The notes under the pieces were generated by a model, which had not been told where the DNA came from, made no database searches, and saw only the letters and a list, made by a program, of their open reading frames with translations. DNA of 15,727 nt from DASVDE01 sp035558955 (lineage in GTDB: Bacteria > Actinomycetota > Thermoleophilia > Solirubrobacterales > 70-9): positions 1 to 15,727 of the forward strand of contig DATMBX010000117.1 in NCBI GenBank assembly GCA_035558955.1, given 5' to 3'. The position numbers and the translations under genes were made by a program. The number at the start of each line of letters is the position of its first letter. The stretch's first letter is position 1. Of the stretch, positions 1 through 5,682 are shown piece by piece.

Positions 1-1454
1 GGCTCGCGGTTGCGCTCGTACTCGTCGTATGGGCCGGTCGCCCCGGCGGCGATCAGCGCCGACTGGCGGTAGGCGCGCCCGGTCATCAGCGCCGTGATCG
101 CGGCGGCGACGTTGCGGCCCTCGTCGGAGTCGTAGGGAAGACCGTCGGACATCAGCAGCGCGCCGAGGTTGGCGTAGCCGAGGCCGAGCTGGCGGAAGGC
201 ATTGGCGTTGGCGCCGATTTCCTCGGTCGGATAGCTGGAATTGCCGACGACGATCTCCTGGGCGAGGAAGACGACGTCGACCGCGTGCTCGAAGTCCTCC
301 GTGTCGAAGGAGCCGTCCACGCGGCGGAATCTCATCAGGTTGAGCGAGGCCAGGTTGCAGGCCGAGTCGTCGACGTGCATGTACTCGCTACACGGGTTCG
401 AGGCGTTGATCCGCCCCGATTCCGGGCAGGTGTGCCAGCGGTTAATGATCGTGTCGTACTGGACGCCTGGGTCGGCGCAGCGCCAGGCGGCGTCGGCGAT
501 CTGGTTCATCAGCTCGCGCGCGGGCAGCGTCTTCACCGCCTCGCCGGTGGTGCGGGCGGTCAGGCTCCAGTCCTCGCCCGCCTCGACGGCCTCCATGAAG
601 TCGTCGGTCACCCGCACCGAGTTGTTGGCGTTCTGGTACTGGATTGAGGTGAAGCCCTCGCCGTCGATCGACATGTCGAAGCCGGCGTCGCGCAGCGCCG
701 CGGCCTTCTTCTCCTCGTCGGCCTTGCACCAGATGAAGTGCTCGACGTCCGGGTGGTCGATGTCCAGCACGACCATCTTCGCCGCCCGCCGCGTCTTGCC
801 GCCGGACTTGATCGTTCCCGCCCAGGAGTCGGCCCCGCGCATGAAGCTGACCGGTCCGCTCGCCGTCCCACCCTTCTTCAGCGGCTCCATCGAGCCGCGG
901 ATGTTGGAGAGGTTGATCCCCGAGCCGGAGCCGCCGCGGAAGATCTTCCCCTCCTTGGTGTTCCAGCCGAGGATCGACTCCATGTTGTCCTCGACGCTGA
1001 GGATGAAGCAGGCGCTGCATTGCGGGCGCTCCTCGAAGCCGACGTTGAACCAGACCGGCGAGTTGAAGGCGGCCTTCTGGTTGAGCAGGATCGAGGTCAG
1101 CTCCGCCTCGAAGGCGTCGGCGTCCTCGTCGGAGGCGAAGTAGCCCCCCTCGCGCCCCCAGCCGGAGATCGTCCCCGCGACCCGGCCGATCATCTGTCTC
1201 ACCGAGGACTCGCGCTCCTCGCTCCCGAGCTGCCCGCGGAAGTACTTCTGGGCGACGATGTTGGTCGCGTTCTGCGACCAGCTCTTCGGGAACTCGACAC
1301 CGCGCTGCTCGAAGGCCGGGCTCTCCGGATCGCCGATCACCGCATCGCGGATCTCCCACTCGACCTCGTCGAAGGGATGTCTCCCCGGGGAGGAGAAACG
1401 GCGTTCGATGGCCAGGCCTTTGGTCGTCGATTGTGCCATAGACGTGTTAGCCAT
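1..1454 (-). CDS. nrdJ: Vitamin B12-dependent (class II) ribonucleotide reductase, 3' end beyond window
   Basis: Reduces ribonucleotides to deoxyribonucleotides in the cytoplasm using adenosylcobalamin to make the thiyl radical. About 484 codons are present and the reading frame is open to the window edge, so the C-terminal part is missing. Visible class II signatures are NSPVWFNVG followed by QCSACFI (Cys146 and Cys149), the GGSGSGINLSNIRGS loop, the SNPCSEY finger-loop motif (Cys355) and CNLASLNL (Cys366). NPCSE and the paired cysteines are family hallmarks of the radical site and the redox-active pair. The ATG at 1454 is preceded by an AGGAGAGGA ribosome site at 1461-1469, about six bases away. 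The next ATG, five codons in, is less well placed. The gene is divergent from the hemolysin III gene. No cobalamin riboswitch is recognisable upstream. Confidence 0.95.
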   Translation of the reverse strand, partial: MANTSMAQSTTKGLAIERRFSSPGRHPFDEVEWEIRDAVIGDPESPAFEQRGVEFPKSWSQNATNIVAQKYFRGQLGSEERESSVRQMIGRVAGTISGWGREGGYFASDEDADAFEAELTSILLNQKAAFNSPVWFNVGFEERPQCSACFILSVEDNMESILGWNTKEGKIFRGGSGSGINLSNIRGSMEPLKKGGTASGPVSFMRGADSWAGTIKSGGKTRRAAKMVVLDIDHPDVEHFIWCKADEEKKAAALRDAGFDMSIDGEGFTSIQYQNANNSVRVTDDFMEAVEAGEDWSLTARTTGEAVKTLPARELMNQIADAAWRCADPGVQYDTIINRWHTCPESGRINASNPCSEYMHVDDSACNLASLNLMRFRRVDGSFDTEDFEHAVDVVFLAQEIVVGNSSYPTEEIGANANAFRQLGLGYANLGALLMSDGLPYDSDEGRNVAAAITALMTGRAYRQSALIAAGATGPYDEYERNRE

Positions 1455-1647
1455 TGATTGTCCTCTCCTCACATTTCCGGTCGAGCGGCCCATCTTTTCG
1501 CTGCCGTCGGACGCCTTTTTTCTAACGCAAAAAGTCCTGCAAGTGAGGAGAAAAATCGCGTTAGCACAAGTGTCGGACGCAAACTGCGTAAACAATCGCG
1601 CGAAGCACAAGTACCCTCTACGTGTCTTGGTTGAACGGGCTCGGGAA
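1455..1647. promoter_or_regulatory. Divergent intergenic region of nrdJ and the hemolysin III gene, with several short repeats
   Basis: This 193-base stretch is less GC-rich than the genes beside it. It contains a perfect 7-bp inverted repeat, CTAACGC (1522-1528) and GCGTTAG (1558-1564). It also has a short palindrome, ACGCA-AAC-TGCGT (1577-1589), and a direct repeat AGCACAAGT at 1563-1571 and 1604-1612, 41 bases apart (about four helical turns). These look like regulator-binding sites upstream of nrdJ, but the protein is unknown. I could not fit the 16-base NrdR consensus convincingly, and no clear -35/-10 pair stands out. Confidence 0.4.
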
Positions 1648-2349
1648 ATGCGCGAAAAGGCTGGCGAACGAGCCGACACCGCGAAGGAAGTTGCATCGGA
1701 GGCGATCGCGGCGGTCAAGCCGAAGCTGCGCGGCGTCTCGCACGAGTGGGCGTTCTTCGTCTCGCTGCTGCTCGGCGCGGCGCTGATCGTCGCCGCCGAC
1801 AGTCCGACGGCGACCCTCGCGGTCGCCATATACGCCGCCAGTCTCTCCGCCCTGCTCGGCACCAGCGCCCTCTACCACCGGGTCAACTGGAGACGACCCA
1901 ACGCGCGCCGCTGGATGCGGCGCCTCGATCACTCGATGATCTTCTTCCTCATCGCGGGGACCTACACGCCCTTCGCCCTGCTCGTCTTGAACGGCCCGCT
2001 CGCCGATGCGGTCCTCGCCGTCGTCTGGATCGGCGCGATCGCCGGCGCGATCGTCGAGATGGTCTGGATCGAGCACCCGAAATGGGTCGCCGCGCTCATA
2101 TACATGTCCCTGGGATGGGTGGCGGTGATCGCCTTCCCCGGCCTATGGGATGAGATGGGAGGGACGGGAACCCTGCTGGTCGCCGCGGGCGGACTCCTCT
2201 ACACCGCGGGGGCGATCGTCTACGCGACCCAACGCCCCGACCCCTTCCCCCGCGTCTTCGGCTACCACGAGGTCTTCCACGCCCTCGTAATCCTCGCCGC
2301 CGCAGCCCAGTTCGCGGCTATCGCTTTCTTCGCGTTGCCGGCTGACTAA
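1648..2349 (+). CDS. Hemolysin III family (PAQR-like) integral membrane protein
   Basis: A protein of about 233 residues with seven hydrophobic segments after a charged N-terminal stretch (AREMREKAGERADTAKEV, positively and negatively charged). It carries the family's metal-binding pattern: SALYH (SxxxH) at the end of an early helix, an Asp in RLDHSMIFFLIAGTYTPF, and HEVFH (HxxxH) in the last helix. Family members are called hemolysin III or YqfA, but haemolysis is not an established role for most. Related PAQR proteins are membrane receptors or predicted hydrolases. The frame is open far upstream (through the nrdJ start), so the start is uncertain. I chose the ATG at 1648 because it precedes the conserved region by about 30 residues. 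A TTG at 1627 is possible, and neither has a strong ribosome site. It ends 8 bases from the convergent siroheme gene. Confidence 0.88.
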   Translation: MREKAGERADTAKEVASEAIAAVKPKLRGVSHEWAFFVSLLLGAALIVAADSPTATLAVAIYAASLSALLGTSALYHRVNWRRPNARRWMRRLDHSMIFFLIAGTYTPFALLVLNGPLADAVLAVVWIGAIAGAIVEMVWIEHPKWVAALIYMSLGWVAVIAFPGLWDEMGGTGTLLVAAGGLLYTAGAIVYATQRPDPFPRVFGYHEVFHALVILAAAAQFAAIAFFALPAD

Positions 2350-2357
2350 GAACCTGT

Positions 2358-3113
2358 CTAAGCGAGCGCCGCGGCCGCCCGCTCTTTGGCCGCTTCGATC
2401 AGCGCCGGCAACTCGGACTCGCGCCCGTCGCGCAGCAGCGCCACCGGGTCGGGGTCGCCGTTGACGATCCCCTCGAAGAACTCCTTGCGGTCCTGGTAGG
2501 TCGGCAGCGTCCCCTTCGCCCAGCCGCGGGCGTCGTTGAGGACGATCGCGAGGCGCGCGTACTCCTCGCCGAACAGCTCGGAGATCTCGCGCTTCATCCG
2601 CTTCGCCAGGGCGGGGGATGCGCCGGCCGTGGAGATCGCGATCGCCAGCGGGCCGGTGCGGACGATCGCCGGCAGGATGAAGTTGCACAGCGGCGGCACG
2701 TCGACGACGTTGACCAGCATCGCCCGCTTCTCGGCGTCGTCGTAGACGCCGATGTTGACCTCGCTGTCGTCGGTCGCGGCGATGACCATGAAGACGCCCT
2801 CGAGGTCGGCGGGGCCGGCGTAGGGGCGCTTCTCCCACTCGATCGACCCCTCCGCGGCGAGATCCTCCAACTCCGGATGCGCGACCGGCGCGATCAGCGT
2901 CACGCCGGCGTCGCAGGCGAGCAGCCCCTCGACCTTCTCCAAGCCGATGTCGCCGCCGCCGATCACGGCGCAGCGCCGCCCCTTCAACTTCAGGCAGGCG
3001 ATGTAGAAGGGGGTCTCCAGCATGTCCCGCACGCAGGACTGGTCGCAGATCCCCTTGCGGAGCTGGCAGACGCACTCCTTGCCGGCGTAGGCCTGGGCGG
3101 GGGGCATGGACAC
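2358..3113 (-). CDS. Precorrin-2 dehydrogenase / sirohydrochlorin ferrochelatase (CysG N-domain, Met8p-like)
   Basis: Catalyses NAD-dependent oxidation of precorrin-2 to sirohydrochlorin, and probably iron insertion to give siroheme, the cofactor of sulfite and nitrite reductases. Evidence is a Rossmann fold opening LKGRRCAVIGGGDIG, the family motif NVVDVPPLCNFILPA with the catalytic Asp (residue 138 counted from the GTG at 3113), and ISTAGASPALAKRMKREI. A C-terminal helical domain follows. No SAM-dependent methyltransferase domain is attached, so uroporphyrinogen methylation must come from another gene. The N-terminus is odd: before the usual family start (MLETPFY, ATG at 3023) lie 30 codons with four cysteines in a CxCx6CxxxC arrangement. 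GTG 3113, ATG 3107 and ATG 3023 are all possible starts, and none has a good ribosome site. It lies 20 bases downstream of the PIN gene on the same strand. Confidence 0.88.
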   Translation of the reverse strand: MSMPPAQAYAGKECVCQLRKGICDQSCVRDMLETPFYIACLKLKGRRCAVIGGGDIGLEKVEGLLACDAGVTLIAPVAHPELEDLAAEGSIEWEKRPYAGPADLEGVFMVIAATDDSEVNIGVYDDAEKRAMLVNVVDVPPLCNFILPAIVRTGPLAIAISTAGASPALAKRMKREISELFGEEYARLAIVLNDARGWAKGTLPTYQDRKEFFEGIVNGDPDPVALLRDGRESELPALIEAAKERAAAALA

Positions 3114-3133
3114 AAAATACCGATGGACTATGG

Positions 3134-3679
3134 CTAGCTGCTGAACTGCTCCTTCGAGAGTCGAGGCAACCGACGTCCATAGCGATCGATCAGCTCATCG
3201 ACCAAATCTTTGGCGTCTTGCGCGGAGATCTGGCCGTCAGCGACTGCCCCCTTGAGCACCGAGATTGTTGTGCCAGTTGCAATTCCAGAGGCTTCAGCAA
3301 CGCGCTTTGCATCGCGATCGTCAAGCAGGATTCCGGCATCTGTCTGCTGGGCAAGCACTATGCACGTTGCCTCACCCAAGTGCCGATTGTCCCCCGGTCG
3401 ACCCCCAAACCGCATCCTGAATTGTTCAACTCTCTCTACGTCGTACACAGCTTGAGGTTCGCCGAGCCAATCGGCTGCTAGGGCATCGCCTAAGCGGGGC
3501 TCCTCGTGCATCCCTCGCACGAGTTCATCGTGAACGACGATTGTCCACGTTGCCCGACCGGTGTAACGGTCACGGAGGATGTCCAATCGACCAGCGAGTG
3601 CAAATGCTGAGAGCACCGTGGTCTCAAGGATCCAGTCCGGCTCGTCTGCCTCCTCTAAGTCGGTGTCGTTTCCTCCCAC
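3134..3679 (-). CDS. PIN-domain protein, putative ribonuclease toxin (DUF3368-like)
   Basis: A 181-residue protein with the PIN layout. An N-terminal strand and helix read ILETTVLSAFALAGRLDIL. Next comes VVHDELVRG (Glu52), then HLGEATCIVLAQQ (Glu103), and finally ILLDDRDAKRVAEASGI (Asp120, Asp121, Asp123) with a C-terminal helical tail. PIN domains are Mg-dependent ribonucleases. Members of this branch often act as the toxin in two-gene modules. The first acidic position, usually Asp, is Glu19 here. The GTG start lies inside the end of the upstream XRE/ImmA gene, a 25-base overlap, so translation is probably coupled. G+C is clearly lower than in the genes to the left, suggesting transfer. Toxin activity is an inference; a degraded or housekeeping PIN nuclease is possible. 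Confidence 0.8.
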   Translation of the reverse strand: MGGNDTDLEEADEPDWILETTVLSAFALAGRLDILRDRYTGRATWTIVVHDELVRGMHEEPRLGDALAADWLGEPQAVYDVERVEQFRMRFGGRPGDNRHLGEATCIVLAQQTDAGILLDDRDAKRVAEASGIATGTTISVLKGAVADGQISAQDAKDLVDELIDRYGRRLPRLSKEQFSS

Positions 3680-4812
3680 CAGTTCTCTCTATCGCCTATG
3701 CCTTGGTCTTCCAGCTCTCGGCGCAACGCATCCGGATCTTTGCGCCCTAGTAGCTCTGCAAGAGGCTCTATTCCGATCGACCCCTGTTCGTAGGCCGATG
3801 TAGTCCTCTCCCGCAGGCGTCGGGGCGGGCGTCGAATTCCGCGTTCTGCCTCAAGGCGTTGCCATACGTCGTCATAGCCATAGCGGACCGACAGCATCTT
3901 TGGTCCAGCCTCCTGGATCCGCTGCCTCCTGCTTTTGGGGAGAAGGCCCAAATTGAACAGCTGCCAAAGGAGTGCTTGGAGGCTGACTCCGAAGGTGTAG
4001 GCCAACTCGATGGCGACCTCCTCGTCCGGCTCTCGGCCTCGAAGGTAGCGGCGCAAACTCTTCTCCGGCATCAGGAAATGGGCGGCAAAGGCATTAGCGC
4101 GACGTTCTGCTTTGCTCTTGCCGGAGAGGCGCTCGTCGATTATGAGCTTGTCGTTATCCCTTAGGAGGAAGTGGCAGAGTTCGTGGGCGACCGTGAAGCG
4201 CTGTCGCCCGAAGGGAACAGAGCTATCGATGAGTGCGATCGCAGTGTCGTTGACGCAGGCGTATAGACCGGCGACCTGCTCGCCCAGCGGCTCTAAGGCG
4301 ATTGAGAGCCCGGACAGATCCTCGACCAAGCTCTCGAAATTGCTCGGCATCGGATCATCATTCAGTCCCCATTCTCTACGCATGCGTTTCGCGAGAAACT
4401 TCCCCTGTGCCAGGGGATCTCCATCTGCGAGTTCGCGACCCTTGATGCTGACACTGGGCTGAGTCGTCTCGCCGCCGTCCACCACGGACACGAGCTGATC
4501 GAGTCGGACGATGTCAACCACTCGGTTAAGTGCTTGATCAAGCGCGGCGCTTTCAACGGCCTCTGTTGCCCTAGCGGCGACTCGCAACTCTTCCGCTAGC
4601 GGCCGGACTTCGAGAAGATCGAGCACGGAGACATCAAGCGCTTTGGCAAGCCTTGCCAACTCGAGTGATTCGACCGATCGCTCACCGGCCTCAATTCGCG
4701 AGATAGCCGACTGGGTCAGTCCGACAAGCTCAGCAAGGCTTCCCTGGGACAGGTCTGCTCGCTCACGGGCTCTGGCAATCCGCTCGCCGAGAAAAGCCTG
4801 GGTCAACTCCAC
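3655..4812 (-). CDS. XRE-family DNA-binding domain fused to ImmA/IrrE (COG2856) zinc metallopeptidase
   Basis: Residues 1-65 form an XRE helix-turn-helix (ARERADLSQGSLAELVG, then TQSAISRIEAGERS). A linker of about 70 residues leads to an ImmA/IrrE peptidase domain with RFTVAHELCHFLL (HExxH zinc site) and ERRANAFAAHFLMP, which supplies the third-ligand Glu. A further ~90-residue C-terminal region ends in a very acidic tail (NWWEETTPT). ImmA and IrrE cleave XRE-type repressors. Fusions of this kind typically regulate themselves, and in gene pairs they act as the antitoxin or sensor for the next gene, here the PIN protein. I prefer GTG 4812 because TAGGG lies eight bases upstream. GTG 4821 (three residues longer) has no spacing for a ribosome site. 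Probable self-regulation through the palindromes at 4835-4906 is inferred. Confidence 0.88.
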   Translation of the reverse strand: MELTQAFLGERIARARERADLSQGSLAELVGLTQSAISRIEAGERSVESLELARLAKALDVSVLDLLEVRPLAEELRVAARATEAVESAALDQALNRVVDIVRLDQLVSVVDGGETTQPSVSIKGRELADGDPLAQGKFLAKRMRREWGLNDDPMPSNFESLVEDLSGLSIALEPLGEQVAGLYACVNDTAIALIDSSVPFGRQRFTVAHELCHFLLRDNDKLIIDERLSGKSKAERRANAFAAHFLMPEKSLRRYLRGREPDEEVAIELAYTFGVSLQALLWQLFNLGLLPKSRRQRIQEAGPKMLSVRYGYDDVWQRLEAERGIRRPPRRLRERTTSAYEQGSIGIEPLAELLGRKDPDALRRELEDQGIGDRENWWEETTPT

Positions 4813-4834
4813 GGCACACACCCTACATGGGTCT

Positions 4835-4849
4835 ATGCTGTTTTTGCAT
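4835..4849. promoter_or_regulatory. Putative operator copy 1, ATGC-N7-GCAT
   Basis: ATGC (4835-4838) and GCAT (4846-4849) flank seven bases containing a T run. The same spacing and a TTTT core recur at 4892-4906. The site lies 14-28 bases upstream of the minus-strand XRE/ImmA start region and overlaps the -35 hexamer proposed for the divergent gene. It is a likely binding site for the XRE domain, by analogy with autoregulated modules. Confidence 0.5.
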
Positions 4850-4873
4850 GAAGACCTTAAAAGTATGTAAAAT
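4844..4873 (+). promoter_or_regulatory. Candidate promoter for the divergent island gene
   Basis: TTGCAT (4844-4849) and TAAAAT (4868-4873) are separated by 18 bases in the most AT-rich part of the window. Transcription would begin near 4880, between the two palindrome copies, so a repressor bound at copy 2 would block elongation and at copy 1 would cover the -35. Assigned by eye only. Confidence 0.4.
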
Positions 4874-4891
4874 CATCGGCCAGCGCTTTTG

Positions 4892-4906
4892 ATGCGCTTT
4901 TCGCAT
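4892..4906. promoter_or_regulatory. Putative operator copy 2, ATGC-N7-GCAT
   Basis: ATGC (4892-4895) and GCAT (4903-4906) flank seven bases. The arms extend to a perfect 5-bp ATGCG/CGCAT pair around CTTTT. It also overlaps a direct repeat GCGCTTTT (4883-4890 and 4894-4901, 11 bases apart, one helical turn). Its start is 57 bases from the start of copy 1. Confidence 0.5.
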
Positions 4907-4914
4907 AACCCCAA

Positions 4915-5436
4915 TTGCCACAAGAGAAAGAGAACCGATGGCTTTTTCAAGATCTAAACAACGTTCCAGTCAACCGAGTCGACACCGTCATTGACGTCAT
5001 CTCCAAAGGAGATGGCACGCATGAGCAAGATGAGGTCTTCGTAACCGCATCGCTCGGGTTGACCGGCGACATCGATTCGGAGGAGGAAGCAATCCTGATT
5101 CTTCCATTGGCCTCCGAGGCTCAGTCCAAGCCGATCATCCGTTACACCGAGGATTCGATCAAAGGCCCGGCGGTCTTCGAGTTTGACGATGTTGACCGCT
5201 CGGTTTATGACCAAGAGTTGGTTGACCGACTAGAGAAGATGGCGGACGGGGCGTCCAAACGCGAGCAACGTGACTTTGCTGTGGCGGTCGGTCGCGCGAC
5301 GAAGTCATTCTCGGTCACCACCGTCACGGTCAAACCAGGGCAGCGGGAACTCCGTCTTTTCTACAAGGTCGCTGCCGACAAGGTCGCTGATCGAGAGTTT
5401 AGTTCGACGTCATTGGTCCGCTACCGTCCTTCGTGA
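4915..5436 (+). CDS. Unknown protein, N-terminal and middle part of a probably frameshifted gene
   Basis: The open frame gives 173 residues from a TTG with no ribosome site. I do not recognise the family. The sequence is rich in beta-like stretches (NRVDTVIDVISKGDG, DEVFVTASLGLTGDI, AILILPL, VFEFDDVD, FSVTTVTVKPGQRELRLFY) with one charged helical segment (QELVDRLEKMADGASKREQ). It has no membrane segment or signal peptide. A better start is the ATG at 4938, preceded by AGAGAAAGAG, but that ATG lies in another frame. Removing one T from the run of five at 4943-4947 would join it to this frame. The 3' end overlaps the next open frame as GTGA. It is divergent from the XRE/ImmA gene and shares its lower G+C. 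See the spanning pseudogene entry. Confidence 0.55.
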   Translation: MPQEKENRWLFQDLNNVPVNRVDTVIDVISKGDGTHEQDEVFVTASLGLTGDIDSEEEAILILPLASEAQSKPIIRYTEDSIKGPAVFEFDDVDRSVYDQELVDRLEKMADGASKREQRDFAVAVGRATKSFSVTTVTVKPGQRELRLFYKVAADKVADREFSSTSLVRYRPS

Positions 5437-5636
5437 TTCAGGCTGGCGGCTCTATTGGCGTGATCTCGCTGTTGCCGCGGGCGACTACAGTCGTGAGCGC
5501 ACAGGGGCTGACCGATCCGAACAACCCAGGCAGCGAGATCGCAAAGATCGAAGCCAAAATGGGTTATCGCCAAGCCATCGGCTGGGAATGGCAGAGCGAC
5601 CCGCTTTTCCGGGTCCGGTATCGATACGACGGCTGA
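4938..5636 (+). pseudogene. Reconstructed single gene of unknown function carrying two compensating frame lesions
   Basis: The two plus-strand open frames in the island read best as one protein of about 232 residues. Starting at ATG 4938 (purine-rich ribosome site AGAGAAAGAG) and dropping one T from the T5 run at 4943-4947 gives MAFQDLNNVPVNRVD and continues in the long frame. Around 5400-5403 the long frame loses coherence. Adding one base there switches to a frame that reads FDVIGPLPSFVIQAGG and runs to the stop at 5636. The start ATG and the final segment are in the same frame, so an extra base and a missing base cancel. The protein would end IGWEWQSDPLFRVRYRY. The cause could be real decay, sequencing or assembly error, or recoding. 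The function is unknown. Confidence 0.5.
5433..5636 (+). CDS. Unknown short open frame, probably the C-terminal part of the preceding gene
   Basis: A 67-residue frame beginning with GTG that overlaps the previous stop codon (GTGA). It reads QAGGSIGVISLLPRATTVV and ends WEWQSDPLFRVRYRYDG, with no recognised domain. Coupled translation of a separate small protein is possible. However, the sequence upstream in the same frame, back to the stop codon at 5400-5402, also looks protein-like (FDVIGPLPSF), which favours a displaced C-terminus of the preceding gene. The stop is followed within seven bases by a strong hairpin. Confidence 0.45.
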   Translation: MIQAGGSIGVISLLPRATTVVSAQGLTDPNNPGSEIAKIEAKMGYRQAIGWEWQSDPLFRVRYRYDG

Positions 5637-5642
5637 CTCGAT

Positions 5643-5675
5643 GCCAGGGGCTCGGTGTATGGCCGAGCCCCTGGC
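5643..5675. terminator. 13-bp perfect hairpin between convergent genes (probable bidirectional terminator)
   Basis: GCCAGGGGCTCGG (5643-5655) pairs perfectly with CCGAGCCCCTGGC (5663-5675) around a 7-base loop. It sits seven bases after the island's last stop codon and eight bases before the stop codon of the convergent epimerase. There is no T run on either side, so termination would be of the U-less type common in high-G+C actinobacteria. Confidence 0.65.
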
Positions 5676-5682
5676 CACGTAG

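Noticed and set aside
442..1359. Long open frames overlapping nrdJ in other frames (also at 241-1143 and 738-1457)
   Set aside because: Arg/Gly/Ala-rich low-complexity translations typical of shadow frames in GC-rich DNA; nrdJ fully explains the region.
1455..1647. NrdR boxes or a cobalamin riboswitch upstream of nrdJ
   Set aside because: Only half of the 16-base NrdR consensus matches at either repeat, the 41-base spacing differs from the usual 31-32, and no B12-box-like fold is seen.
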